NCBI GenBank assembly: GCA_024734555.1
Contig: JANPWX010000443.1
Location: 1,288,493-1,352,492 of the forward strand
DNA length: 64,000 nt
Direction of reading: 5' to 3'
From: Trochalopteron elliotii
Lineage: Eukaryota > Chordata > Aves > Passeriformes > Leiothrichidae
Positions 27,201-42,200 of this stretch are shown here, piece after piece (the first letter of the stretch is position 1; each line of letters opens with the position of its first letter). Under the pieces are notes generated by a model, which worked only from the letters and a program-made list of their open reading frames with translations, was not told the origin of the DNA and made no database searches. A program made the translations under genes and the position numbers.

Positions 27201-30200
27201 TGCTGGATGTTCTGCTCAGCTGCACCAGGTCAAAGGAGAGGTGCATTAGTGGTTTTCTTCTCATCAGATGAGTGATGAAAGCTGAATGTACAACCTGGTG
27301 CTGCACTAGGGGCAATCTCTCCATCCCCAACAAGCAGCTACTGCCCAAATCCTCATCCTTGGCACTCCTGATTTGTATGAAATACTTCTCCCTGTCCTCA
27401 TCAATTAGTAACTGTCTTGTTCTCCAACGCATGAGAGCTTATTATATCCATTTATTTTGGTGTCTTGTCTAAACAGCTGGAACAGGACTCAATATCCTCC
27501 CTCAGCATCGTGTACATCCATTATCCTGATAGCAGAGCTCTCTGAAACTCCTGTCTCTCATCTTAGGATTTATTTTTTGGTTTTCCTTGATAATTTCGGG
27601 GATATTGCAAACAAAGCTGATCACTGTATGAAGTATCTTGAATAACTTCCTGGGAACATTTACGTTTATGGAATGAAAACTTGTTCTCTGGTATTGTTCG
27701 CTGCTTGGACAAAGCTAAACTGAGCTTTCTGATTATCTGAGGCAAGAGGAAAGCTAACTATTTTATGCCTACAGAAAGTTTTACATATGACACAAATAAA
27801 TTCATTTAATTGCCATTAACACCTACGTTTTGCCTTTATCACACAGTTCTCTTTCTCTTTTTCCCTCCCAAAGTCCCTTTAATCCCCTTTTTGTATAAAA
27901 CTCCCTCTCCACCACAAATGGGACTATTCAGAGGCAGTAATGTAGCTCAAACAACACATCTTTCACTTCTGAGTCTTCCCTGGCTAGATCTGATCCGAGT
28001 GAGATTAATTTCTCTTTTAATTCACAGAAAACCACAATTGCTTTTAGTTAATTAGGAACCACTCTGCTTTTACATTATTTTTTTCCCCTCTCACTATAGT
28101 GTTTCCTTGTCCAGTCCTTCACCAACTAAGATAATCAAGAAAAGACTGAGACTTCATTGCATTTTTAATTGCAGTTAATTACCAAAACACTTAAAGTCTC
28201 TGTATGTGATAAACCCAAAAAACCTAAAAGGGTAAGTTTTAAAATAAAAAAATCCATTATTCCCACAGCTTGAGCACTGGTATCTCCTGTGTCCTGGTTG
28301 CATCAGTGAATGTATTGCTGTGATAATACCAGGAATGACTGATGACATCTCTGGCTGAAGTTAAGCACAACCAAGGGACTTTGTGCAGGAACTGAGACAA
28401 TGCCCAAACTCTGAGTGAACTTATTCTGCAGATGTGGTCTGACTGCACTTGACTGTTCTTCCCATATTGCCTCAAATCAGGTTTAAAAATTTAAACAAAA
28501 GGTGCCCTTTTCCTCTTCCTAAATGAAAGAACATTTTAATCCTTTCTGCAGAACTCAAAAAGTTGACTTCTGTGCTGATTTAAATGCAATACAAAAACAG
28601 TGTATTGCATATTACTTAACAACACGCAGAATTAACTCTGGTCTGCCTTGTTTCAGACTTTAGAGTCCAACCTAAGAAACACAAGGTTTATTTCTAATGG
28701 CAGAGGGGCTGATGCTCTCCACATAAACAGGCAATATGTCCTGGCTGAGCTCCACGGTGCCCTCATTGACACGAGCACACACAGGGTAACTCCATCCTGT
28801 AAATCACAACCATTTAGCTTGGATATAACCTCTAAAATCACCAAGTCCCAGGGCAGTGCAGGAAGATGTGCCACAAAGAAAAAGCACTCAGAATTCAAAA
28901 AATGTTGTCATTTGAAACAAAGACTCCCTAAGCTCTTTCAACACCTGCTGCAAAAGAATTTTCACCAACATGAGACACCATAAAAATAATAAAAAAAAAC
29001 AACCAAAACAATGGCAATACCCAAATCCTCACAGGCTGCTTCAACCAGAATGGGTAATGATATTTAGTCAGAACTCAGACTGGAGAAGTCTAGAAACCCT
29101 CTGCACTTGGAGAAAACCCAGAGTTGGAAGGATGTGGATGTTCCTTACCAATGCAGGTGCGTCCGTCAGCGTGGAGCCGGAATCCCGCCCGGCACTGGCA
29201 CTGGAAGGAGCCATGGGTGTTGACACAGCCCTGCTGGCAGCCTCCATTCAGCACCTCACACTCATCCACGTCTGCAAAAAGAAAGGGAGATGGTGAGGAA
29301 GGATCACGAGAGAGCCCAGCACAGACAGACCCTGGTTTTTCCTCCATGGCTCATCCGTAACACAGCCAAAGCGCTCGGGCTGGGTTGTTGTTGTTGTTTA
29401 CTTCATTTTGGCAGCAAAGAAAAGTGGGATTTTATGGTATTTTTCCAAGTTCCTGCAGGCACTGCCTCTGTAGTCTCTGCTTCTGAAGTCCTTGTTAATT
29501 AGAGTGATTTGTGACATGGCTCTTTCATTGAGGCCAAGAGAAAAATAGAGGGGAAGAATTAAGGTTAGATAACACATCTGAGCCTGTAGGAACTGCTGGT
29601 CAAACCTTTGGCTTTAATAAAAAACTTGCTGCACAAAGATTTCCTTTTGCATCAGGCCTTGAATTCTATTTGTTCTTGGGGGTACAAACAGGTAGAACTG
29701 ACATGAACAGAAAACAGACACATTCTCCATCACCATTACATTTTCCACCATGGAAAGCACAGAGAGCCTAAAGAGAAAATTTTAGAAGAGTGAGGTATTT
29801 GCACTACATTTTCTGTGTCTCTTGCCATAAAATCATAGAATCACAGAATGGTTTGGGGGTTGGACAGGACCCCAAAGCTCGTCTCATTCCAACCCCCTGG
29901 CCATGTGCAGGGACACCTTTCACCAACCCAACTTGCTCCAAGCTTCAGCCAGCCTTGGACACTTCCAGGGAGGGGAAAAAACACTGTGCCTTGTTCTTCC
30001 TTGTGTTCACCTAAACTTCCCACAGCATCTTCTCAGATGACCTCCCAGAAAAATTATGTGAGTTCCTGCTGATCCCTTTTCCAAAGCTAAGCAGGCATCA
30101 TTCCATATTTCAGGGGGTTTTAGAGGATTACACTTGGTCAAATGAGGAGGGAAACAAGCATTAAAACAGCTTGAGAACACTGCTGTAAAGTTTCATCTGA

Positions 30201-33200
30201 AAATGATGGACAATGATGGACAAAGATCAGGAAGAGTTTAAGTAAACAGGTGAAGGTCTAAGACAGAACCATAAAACTGAATTTCCAGAAGTACCACATA
30301 AGCAGGTTTTGCACCTCTTCAGCAACACTGGGCTACCGTAAATAGCATTTGATTGACATGTTGACACCATTACCTTAAAAATCAACATGGGGTCATTGGA
30401 AATAAGGGTCAATTAGTCCATTCTTGAAAAAAATTCCCCTGGCAGATGTTTGCCTGGATTTTTTCTGTCCTTGCCTTAGCAGTCCCCAGAGATAGCAACT
30501 CCACCTCCCACCATCTCCCCCAGGGGCAATGGTGGTCCCAAATTATCGCAAATGCCAAAGATATTTTCTTCCCCAAGCCAAGCCTCCCTCCTGCAACAGA
30601 CATCTCTAAAGAACCCCCCTTTCAACACTGAAGCCTCCTGCTGATTTAATTGCTCTTTAGATCACATTTTCAAATTATCTAATGGGAGGCAAGTCCACAA
30701 CTGCTCCTGTGGGGAAGCGAGTCCACAGTGAAGGAATTTCTCCCCCGTATTTCACTGGAGCAACAAGGGGTCTGGCTTTCATATCTTTGCCGTGGTTGTA
30801 TCTGTTTTGCATTTAACTTTCATGGTTTACATATTTTTTAATGCTTTTATGTTTATTCCACTTCAGAAAATCTAGTCAGAATTAACTCAAAGGGGAAGTT
30901 TTAAAGAAGACTTGGAAATGCACAACATCCCGCTCCTGGGGAAATGTATTTATGAAGTTCAATTTTAACAATTCACATGTGAATTTTCCCCACCTAAAAT
31001 GAAGTCCTGGTGTTGACTGGTGTTTAAATTCAGACCATTTGCTAACATGCTCCACTTTTTGATCCCTCTGCTGTATTTGTTGTTTTATTAGACTGTATAC
31101 TACTTACATGTCCTACTGCCCGGAGACATCTGGAATATGCTTTTCTTTAAACAGAAATTTTACTTTTTAAAATGTAAACAGTAAACAGAAAATGTTATTC
31201 ACCTTGTTGAATTCCATACTGCTAAGTACCAGACTGCTGAAAAATGCCAGGACGAAATCAAACCCGGGGAACTCTTTGGATGGAGTGTCAGAGAAATAAA
31301 ATAAGCAAAAAGACTCAGAAAAATAGAACGAGGAAGCAGCTGAACCACACAGTACACCATGTTCTAGTATTTATACCTCAATAAACTCAAACACTGGGAG
31401 CTTCAATATTTTAATTTTATAGGCTACGATCAGTTGGAGAATTTCTCTCATATACCAAACACAGTTTTAAGTTCAGATATTGGCACTTACAAAGGAGGAA
31501 AAATGGTCCAGCTAATAAAAACGAGCTGGGAGTTAGTGATATTTGTTAGTCTCCATTTGGAGATTTAAAGGAGTGACTTGGTTTATGGGGGAGCTCTGCA
31601 CCCAGCAGCAGCTCTTCCCTCAGCGGCATTTCCCTTGTGCTGGCACATCCCAGAGGGCCATAAAGCAGTGATATTGCTGAAAGGCAACACAATTTAATGC
31701 AAAATAAAAGATCCTAAACCACTTTAGTGTACATGAGCTAGACCCAGCCCTAGCCTGAGACTCCCTGCACCAAGAGGAGGCGAGACCCAGGAGCTGAAAA
31801 TGCAGCTCCACGACGCCACATCAACAGCAAATCTGATGACAGATGATCCCTTCCAGCCCCAGACTTCCTCTGCAAGATCAATATTTTAAGGATTATATGC
31901 TGAAAGATTCCTTCACATCCTACAGATAAAATCCAGAGAAATGCAAGGCGCAGTCGCCTCTCCACGTCTCCTCCATCTCAAGGCCAGGAAACAGCTTCGC
32001 CCCCAGTTACAGCAGAAAAATTCCCTAATTATTTTGTCTGGGGAGAAGTCTGCAAAGCAGACACTGATCTAAATGCCTGAACTGCATTTCAAAGTTTTAG
32101 AAGTCTAAACTATTTGAATTTTTACATTCAAATTGCTGTACTAGCAAAGGAGACATATAGCAGCAAAGCAACAGCTTCTGCTGGTGTAGGTACACGAGTG
32201 GCCATATTTTTTTCTACTTGGGAATAGCTACAGAAAGATGAAATTATTCTAGAATAGCAGGTGTATAAAAATATTTAAAAGCATTCTTGAAATATAAAGC
32301 CCTTCCACTGCAATTCTAGAACATCACAGGATTATGGAAGATTGTATCTGTATCTGTGATTAAATTTGGATTAGTTTCCAGTGCAGATCAAACTGAAACA
32401 CCTTCCTGCTTGACTTTCTATAGTTACAACTTAGGATGCTTATCTGAATAACCTGAATTTCAAGCCACTTATGGCTTGCTTATCACAAGTCAGACTGTGA
32501 TGAAAGCAACTGCATCCCCACAAGACAGAGGGAGAACAATCCATGGAGACAAGAGGGAAAATGAGAGCTGTGTGCTGTCCCCAGGCTGTCTTGCCAAGGA
32601 GATTATACTGCTGGGTGAACAAAGCAGAGGTGGTGTGTGGATATTCTCCTTCTCACCTTCAAAAGATTTCAGAGATGCTTTACAGGGGGATTCCACACTG
32701 AAGGTACCTTCCTGTGTCCTTGTTTGTTCACCTTTCATCAGGAATTACCTAACAGTCACAAAAACCAAAGTCTGTGTGTTCCCCAGATGTAAAATATTTT
32801 AGCCAACATGGTATGCATCTTTTTTAGCTCTTCATGCTCCTGAATGCTGTGCACTTGTACTGACCCTTCCTCCACCCCAACACCTCAAGTTCCAAACACA
32901 ATAAAAGAGGATGTGATGCACAAATGCCCTTTCCAAGGGCAGATCCTACAAGTGAAATTCCAGACTGTGAAATCCTCCATACCCCTGACTGAGGGCCCTG
33001 CTAATTGCCAAGGAAGTTGGTCCCTAATTGATTTGATGAACCACATTGACAAAAGTCCATTTGCCCTGCCCAAAACCTGCTTCAGTACAGAGCTGTGTGA
33101 CTGCTTCTTTGGAATTCAGGATTGTCACATCAGCAGCTCCTTTCATATCATTATTAAAACCCTCAGGAACAGCTATGATCAATCAGTTCCTCAAAAGTAC

Positions 33201-36200
33201 ACAGAGAACAGTGAAAACCATGGATAATTAGTGAACCTGCAATCATAGTTTTTATAAAGGAAGAAAGAATGCAAGATCCTGCCAGATCAATTCTCTACTA
33301 ACAGAAAGCTTTGTTTTTTAGACCACTAAGAAATGCAAACAAGATACAGAACTGAACTCCAAAAAAACCAGAAAAACAGAAGGATAACAAGCCTCCATTT
33401 TGAGAATCCTGAATGGAGGAGAGATGATGTGCCAAGGGTATCCCAGGGATGGTATTCTCACAAGGTGACAGCAAGGTTTGCCTCTCAAGGAGCTTTCCCC
33501 AGCCAGTGGCAATTTTTGAGGGTGACAAATGAACAGGCTTTCCCTCTTTTACTATTAAAATTTGCAGGTTGAGACCTGTTCAGAGTCAGTATTTTCTGAG
33601 AGATAAGCAGACAAAAAACTTAACTCTTCCTAGTGCCCAGGCACTGATGGAGAAAAAAACCAGAAGTGGACAGTATCAACCTCACCATTTAGAACAGAGA
33701 TTAGGAAAAATTTCATCCTGGAAGGGGTTGAAAAGCACTGGAACAGGCTGCTGGGGCAGTGATGGAAATGTCACCATCCCTGGGAGTGTGGATGTGACAC
33801 TTAAGGACATGGTGGTGGAGCTGGGCTGACTGCTGGACTTGATCTTGAAAGTCTTTTCCAACCTCAATGGTCGTATGATTGCAGGATTATTTACTTATTA
33901 ATTAGTTCTCAGTGAAATCACTTTGTCAAGCAGAGAAGAACAGGGAGAGGCAAAGACCAAACGTGAGCATCAGCCACCCCACAAACGCCAGAGACTCCAC
34001 ATGGATGGAAGGATTCCTGTCCAGCTGGGAGCTGATGTGAGAACCTGTTCTGGGTCCTTGCTGGCACCTGCACACAGGGACCCAAACCCCACCACACCAT
34101 CTGTGGATCTACCCCAAACGACTTTCACAGCAGCTGAACTACACCCTTTTTGCCTGAGAAAAACTACATAAAACAGGAATGAATGACACACAAACACTTC
34201 CTCTTTCCAGCCACCACAATCCTCCAGCCTGCTGCAGAAAGGATGAGACCAGCAGAAGCAGGGAGACACAAACCCCTACCTGTATTTACTTACAGAATGG
34301 TTTATGATGATGGATTTAAAGTCAGGTTGTAATTAAAAATAATTATGAATATTAATTAGAAATAAATAATCATTAGGAGAAAGAAGAAACTTGGTCTAGT
34401 CTTTGCAGCTTTATCTTAAAATACAGTAAAATCAAGGTTTGACCCCTCTTTACCATGGGAGCTCTGTGGGTCACTGGTCCCCACAAAATATTGTGAGGAT
34501 AAATCAGGAATGATGGTGATAGAGAAAGAGGGAAGGTTGGATTTTAAGTAAAGTAACACAACAAGAAGCCTTAAGTGGCTCTGTTTAAAATTATCACAAG
34601 TGGATAAACTGTTCAACTCCAACACAGATTTGGAAATAAGTTCCAACAATCTGGCTCACCCCTCCCTTGCCCCAAGCAGCTCCCCCAGACTTTTCAGCTG
34701 CAGATCATTTCATACATCTGATGAGAAAACTCTGATTGTTTGCTATTTAATGTGGTATTTTAAATCAACAAAGATGCATGACAGTGCTTTGCCTTCTGTT
34801 ATTTGTAACTACACTGTTACTACTCTCTGTTCTATATTCCAAAGGGTGTTTAAGCCTCACAAAAGTTACAAAGTGAAAATATCATATGGTCTTTCCCCAC
34901 TAATTACATGGTGGATTTTGCACATTATTTAGTGTGTTTTTCAATTAAATAATTTATGTACTCATGGAAAGGAAGGGAAACAGGCTTGGTTCCCAGACAT
35001 CCTTAAGCTGATCACAAAAGTCAGAAATTATTCTATAGAAGTAAAACCTAAAATAAGCCCCTGTTATTGCTGTAAGTAGGTAAATTTATAACAGATTCAA
35101 CCCACAGCTTACTTTAAATCACAGAACTGCCGAAGTCTCAAGCTCAGAAATGTCCAAAATTTGACAACCAGTGTGAATGCCCTCACAAATGCACTCGCTA
35201 CTAAGCATGACATAATTTACTCTTGCAGCAGAAGTTTTGGAAAGGATCTCTCCTCTTTTACTGACACTAAAATGATTCTCAGGCTTTGAAACTTTGATTG
35301 GAGGGAGTTTGAAACTCCTGTTGCTAGAAAAATATTTGGCCAACTTTTCCACAATGAAAGAAGTTTTACATTTGTATTGACTCTAGGAAGGAAAATACAA
35401 GTCTAGTATGGTCCAAAACAAAGCCTAAAATTAAAAAGAAAAAATAAATCGGTTCATATTAATAAAAAATGTCTTTCTTTTTCATTGAACCAAACTGAGC
35501 AGCAAAGATTGAGAAGAGCATTTTGGGTGGCTGGGAGGTTTTAAACTGCAAAACTCCTGGTCCAGGGCTTTTTTTTTTTAAATGCTTCACAAAACCTCAC
35601 AAATATGCTACAAGCTCCTTTGAGTGGTTTTCTAGAACCTGGTGTTAAAACACCTCTACGAATCAGCTTTCAGCATAGATAAATGTGCTCCTGCAGAGCC
35701 AGCTGGGTCATTTTAAACTGTTAGTGCTGCCAGGCTTTTATTTTTGCTCCTCAAGCTATTTGTTCTGCCCTTTGCTGGCCCCTGCCACGGATGAGATGAG
35801 CATCCACTGTCTGCTCCAGCTCCGAGCCAGCCAGGTCAGCCCCGACTGCTGCAGCTTCCTCACATTCCTCACTGCCAGGTGTCCCAGGCAGGGCTGCTCC
35901 AACAGGATTCACTCATGGAATGGCTTCAGCCAACCAAAAGGAGCACGTCATGGCTGGTAATGGACTGGTTAAAAGGCAAGGTTAATTACTCCTCACTCAA
36001 TTTAGCCTCTGCAAACTAATTTCAGAATGGAGGAGGACCCTCTTTGGAGCAGCCAGTTTCCTACTGCATTTCCTCACCCGGGATTAAGGACAAAGAAATT
36101 TTAGCAGCACCCATTTTGCAGGCACAGAAAGAGGCTTTACAAGTTACCTGATTATTTACCTGCCCCTGAAAATGGGGAAGGCAAATAATGGCAATTAAAC

Positions 36201-39200
36201 CACCAAAGCTTTTTGTCCCAGGTTCACCGTCTGTCAGTCCTTCCTCCAGACCTCCCTGGAGATTTGGTCCAGCATGGAGAGGCATCTTCTACCCTGTGGC
36301 TGGTACCTTGCCCTACACCTCAGATGTTTTCCCAGGTAGTTTTAAGGACATCCAGCAGTGCCTAGGCCAGGTTTCAGCTGTCTCCTTTAGGTTTCTCTCT
36401 CTCACAGAGAGAGAAAACACCAAAGGATGGAAATCATGGCACTGTGAAATGTTGAACAGCAGAGTCACCAATAGGACCATGTGTCAGGCAATAAATATTT
36501 ATGTCCAGATCTGAAAGCAGATGCATCTCCTGATCCCTGTTTTCAAGGGAAAAGGACAAAGACATCTCCAAGGTATGGCATTTTTGACAGACCCATGGAG
36601 CAGGAATGGCAGGAGCTGCCCCACAACCTGCTTTGGGGGAGAAGATTCTGTGAGCACTGCAAGGGACAATCACCCCATCAAGTCTAAGAGACCTGGACTT
36701 CATTTCCTGGTCTGTCACTGGCCTTACTGGAGAATAAACAGATGAATAAATTGCCATGAGATGTCATGCAGCCCTGTGATTGGAAAGACAAAGATCCTGG
36801 TGATTTGAAGTCATTGCATTTGAACCCGGGTTGGGGGAGGAATATATCAAAGATGCTCTAGGACTTCCTTCCTTTCTTTCTTTCTTGCTTTCAAGGGAAG
36901 ACTGGCACAAGGCAACCACTTAAAGTGGCTTGTTCCTCACCAAAGCCTGGACCCTGCCACTACAGTTCATTTCTCAGCTGTCCCCCTGGACAGAGTGATG
37001 TGAAAAGAGAAAATTGGCCAATATTTGTACTGTCCATTTCTGCTTACTCTCAGTGCCTGACATGCCACTCTCTCACGAGATATTTAACAGTGGTTTAGCT
37101 CAATAAACATCCAAGAGCCCCTCATCCACAGCTCTAAATGCAAACCATATGTTGCAGATGAAAACCCTGAAGATTATAATTAGAACTGTCCATTCAATTT
37201 AAACAAAGTCAAGAATGAAAACTATTTCAAATTCAATAAACAGGCCATTTCAAAGTGTAGACACTGTGGAGGACAAGCTTAACAACTTAATTGACAGGTA
37301 AAGCTTCATTTCTAATCCTCATTTTGATATCATCTGTAGCCTCAGGAGTCAAAACACATCACTGCTCAGTGCTCAAAATATGCAGAGAAAATGAAAATGT
37401 CAGCTGAACGAAAAAAAAAGGAGAAGCATCTGTTTGATAGCTGTGTAAGCCTGTGATATGTAAACTGCTTTGGAGTCAAGCAGCCCTAATTAGAGTTTCA
37501 AGGAATTCTTCATTAAATATACACATACAGAGACATATATATATATATACACACACACACGCATTATAAGCAATTATTGAAACCAGACAATTTGCAAGAA
37601 AACCAGGCTATAGAATTAAAGCAAGGAACATGATAATTTCACGGACAGACCTCAAACTGTGATGTTTTCACACAGCCGTGAAGAAATCCATTTTTCCTTC
37701 TTTTCACAAAGCAGTTCTGTATGTTTTTCTCCACTCTAAGTATTTAAAACAAAAAAAGAATGATCCATTTTGGGACCTTGGTGTAGTACACAGCATCTCA
37801 GCAAAGAAAAGCCAAAAAGGGAGAGTGATAGGGTTACCAGCCTCCACGGTGGGGTTAGACTAATAGATATTTTGGCAACTGCACTCCCTTGACGACTCCA
37901 GCTCCCATCAACATGAAACCCACACAGATGGACACAAACTCTCAGTGGAGAACTGTGCCAGGATAAGTGAATGACCACATGAAATAACAAAGGAGTACAA
38001 GCTGAAGAACGACAAACCAGACAAAAGGGTAACTTAGGCTCCTAAAAAAACATTCACACACCAAAAAAAACCCAGCTTCATTAATGTCACTGTTTCCAGT
38101 AGAAAAGAGGCAAATGTACTAGCTGTAAACAGGGAAGTTCGAAGGGAATGTTTTAAAGACAACAATCAAAATTTCGGGTGAATTCTGCTTAGGAGAAAGA
38201 CTTTGAGATCACCAGTATCAGCAGCTACTGCAGCACTCCTGCAAGATTTTCTGATGTGGGACAGAACAGCAGAGAGAATATTTGTTATGGGTCTATCAAT
38301 TTTTAAATACAGCTCCTCAGCACAACCCAGCTGGGCCCTGCTGTGAGGTGGGAGAGTGGCAAAGGAGGAGAGGATCTCTACAAGGAGCTGCACTTAATAA
38401 GTGACAGCATGACACAGCCCAAACTCCTCGTGTGGACTCAGATCTGAGCTGTATTAAGGAGGTTTAGATGTTGGGCCATCAGCATCTCCTCTCAGCAGGA
38501 TATGGCAGTTTGCAAGAGTAGTTATGGAATAAAAAGAGAAATGCCTGATGTGATGGGAACACCTGGATTTTGCTAGCAGCAATATTAATGCACACTTGCT
38601 GAGCTCTGTGTCTCCACTACAGCAGAATGCAGAGAAACGTGTTTTCCACACACAGCAGGTAAAACATGCACAAGAAAATTATAATAATGCAAACGCCCTC
38701 ATAATCTGATGTTTCCAGCTTACAGTCCATGTGCTGTGCTGGCTGGAAATGCAGATGTGATTTGTGACAAGGCTGTGGGGGACCAGGAGAACAGGGAGGC
38801 CACAGGCACCATTCAGCCAGCAAGCTCCACCTCTGCCAGTCTAAAGCTGAGACCACAGCACAACCTCCTCTCCCTCTGTCACAGCTGCCTCCTGGCATTG
38901 CTCCACAGCCACCAGTTCATGGTGTGCCTCCTCAGGTGCCACCACAAGCACTGATCCCCCACTGGAGCCATCCCAGCTCCAGGACAATCTAAGCAATAAA
39001 CTGCCAGCGAGCAAAGGACAGCATTTTACACAGATTTTCTTGCTCTGCTTCCTTTATGATATAAATCAGGTGTGACTCTGCTGAGATTCTACCAGGAGAA
39101 GAGAGAAGCAACATTAATACATCCAAAACCTATTCATGCCAACCCCCAGAGCTGGATCCTAATCATGAATCACAGAATGACTTGGGTGGGAAGGGACCCT

Positions 39201-42200
39201 GAAGATCAACCAGTTCTAACTCCCTTGCCATGGTCAGGGACACCTTCCACTAGCCCAGGCTGCCCTGTCCAACCTGATACCTTGAACTCTTTCAGGCAAC
39301 AAATTCTCTGGGAAACCTGTGCCAGTGCCTCACAAACCTCACAGGGAAGAATTTCTTCTCAGTATCAGATCTAAACCTGCCCTCTCTGTCAGTTTGAAGC
39401 CATTTCCCTCTCTCTTATCACTCCATGCTTTTGTTGAAAGTCCCTCTCCAGCTCTCTTGCTTCTCAAGCCCCTTTAGGCATTGGAAGGGGCTCTGAGGTC
39501 TCCCCAGACACTTCTCATCTTCAGGCTGAACCACCCCAACTCTCTCACCCTATCTCTGTATGAATAATGTCACCAGGCACGGAAGGATTTATTTTAGTTC
39601 CTTTTTTCTTCCTCTTCCTGAGATTAAAATTCCCATCAAATTAATCAGTTGATTGCTCCATTTTTATTAGTTGTTTTTGAACTCCTTGCCTGACACTGGA
39701 TCCCTTTTGGGACAGGAACTGTTCACAGGGTTCTCAGGTGGGCCTTTCACAGTGCCGGCGTGCAACAACAGCAGGTTTACTTCAAGTTGGTCTTCTAATA
39801 TATCCCAGCTAAAGCCCTCAGGTACTCCTGTAATTGAAGTTTGAGTAATCCAATATGATGTTGATCAAACTACTGATCTTTTAATAATGCAGTGTAGCTC
39901 TCCCAGCAGTTGTATCTCGCTGACAGCCACGTCTGGATCGCTTCCTTTGGGCCAAGGCTTTGAACAGAGAAGCTGACGGGTTTCTGTTTGCCTTAGATTT
40001 TTATCACAAATTGTTTTAAAGCTTTTTAAGGCTATATCAGATGGCTCATAAAATCCACAGGCATTTCAATAATAAGAAAAAAAAAAAAAGAAAAAAGAAG
40101 GGAGTTCTGCTAGCTGTCCTGGTGAAGAACAGTATTAAATGCTCCCAAAGAGGAACATAAACACCACTCAAGAGCTGTGCTCTTTTCTGTTAGTTCTTGT
40201 TTATGCAGCCTGTAGGCAAAGGTACAGAAAAAGCTGGAGCCACCCTGCACAACACCCTCCTCTGAAAGGCAAATGTGCACATTTCTCCTCTCACAATTTC
40301 CATTTAAAATACGAATTTAAGGTTTTTCTAAGCCTTGCCTCTCCACACAAGAATAATTCAGCTGCAATTTGCATTTTCGATGTGCTCGAAATGAACACCA
40401 AGATGACTCATGTGCTGTTTATAAGATGCCTGTATTTGCTGGTAAATACCTTCCTACAAACAAGCTATAATTTAAGTATTCAGAAGTCTTGCTTCTGCAT
40501 AAAATTACTACTAAGTGTACTTTTGGAGACCATGACCAGAGCTTCAATTTCAGGCTTGCAAAGCTCTTCCTACACAATGATTCTTAAAAGTACGAGTGGA
40601 TTTTCTTCTCTGATAACAGCAATCATTGTATCTCTGTAATTGCAGAAAAGATTACCTGGCTTTTAATTCACATTAGTCAGCTCCAACAATACTGTGCTTC
40701 TTTCCTTTCCTTCAAAATAAACTAATTATTGTCAATCAGCCTGCTGGAATGTTAACATTCTCCATAACCTACCCTTCAGATGCAGTCATAAATGCAAAAA
40801 ACTAGCTAATATAAACTAATCAGAGCCCTAGAAATATCTCAAAACATATTTGTACTGCAGTCTATCATTTTTTGTCACATTATTTCCAAATATTTTCTTT
40901 TCATCTGGACAATAAAAGCCTTTTCATATAGTTCTTTCATCTAACTATTCACAGCTCCCGTGTTAATTAAAAACATTAAGCCCCTGAGTAATGTGGCAAA
41001 TACTGCAATAATTCTGAACTTTAAATGTTTTCACCATCAAAAGCTGATCAATACAGCTTTATGCACCAAGTGGTTTGGACAAAGAAAACTCTCCAGTCCA
41101 GTTTTGTCTGCCCATGCCCAACTTTGTGAGCACAAACTCACAACTGCAGGACCTGGAGCTGCTCATGGAGGAACCGAGGGGGTGACAGTCACTTGTCCCT
41201 GCACGTCCCACAAACACTCCTTTCCAAGGATAACGGCAAGATGAGGTTCCTGTTCCATATTTGCTTCCAGCTGGTGGGGCTGGAGGAAGACAAGGTGGCT
41301 GGAAGGCTGGGGAAGCAATCCGTGTCTAAAATCAGCTGTGACGCACAGGGAGCCGCGCGCGCCATATGGACGGCGCCGGCAGATGCCGTGGGGATGGGGC
41401 TCTGCCTTTGCTGCTACCTGTGACACCCAGGAACAAGCCTTCCCCTTCAGATCAGCCATCAATAATTCATCTGACAACTGAAATGCAAAGGGAAGAGGTG
41501 CCAGTTTTCCGTGGGGCACGAGCAATGCCGTGCTTTTGAAAAGCCGCTGCTGCCTTGGAACACGGCACAAGCCGAGCTGCAGGGAATGGATGACACGGTG
41601 ACAAGCTGCACTATACCTAACCCTGTGTAATCCTGACATAACCTGAAAATTAAACTGCCAGTTCCACAGTTTGTTTATGCAAAAGGCTGTTATTAAAATG
41701 TTGCAGCTGAATTAAGCGTTCAAAGGCAAAAATCTAGGCACCAAAAAACAAGCTCCACGGAGAAAAAGAGATTTACCAAGGTTATCTGGAAATAGTCACT
41801 GAATCCTAGAAATATAAGTGGTCCCAGTCTTCCCCAAAAGTCAAGGGCTTTTGGGTAGGGCTCCTTCTACTGTTGCTTTGGAACCTTGGCTTGGGATAAT
41901 AGTACCCTCGACCCAACTGTTGTGCATAAAACTTCTACTTAAAAAGTGACTGCAAACTGACAGAGGCTGTTCTCAGCTCCCATCGATGCAAACATGTATC
42001 CAGGATAAACGAGCCCAGCCTTCAATGGCAGTGCTCACTTTGGAGGGAGCTGTCATAACTGTGAGCCTGCCTACCCCGAGGGATGGCAGATGTGAGAAAC
42101 TGGGTGGCTCAGCTCACAGCCGCCTTTGTTCGGCGTGTGAGGGAGGAGCGGGGAGACTTCAGCAACAGCCAAGCAGGAATCAGGGAGAAACTAAACCAGA

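Larger units (their letters stand above)
23186..29148 (-). other. MEGF6: Intron x2-x3 (5963 bp)
   Basis: Contains CR1 fragments at 23937-24171 and 25446-25752 and the 51-bp minisatellite at 24999-25151. The 3 kb nearest x2 is AT-rich with no recognised feature. Confidence 0.8.

Noticed and set aside
40139..40639. 166-codon plus-strand open frame in the large intron
   Set aside because: No homology recognised, AT-rich, no periodic codon pattern or promoter visible; within chance expectation for 64 kb.
41163..41639. 158-codon minus-strand open frame over the CpG patch
   Set aside because: Open mainly because of local GC content; no domain, and it does not fit the EGF pattern or phase of the surrounding gene.
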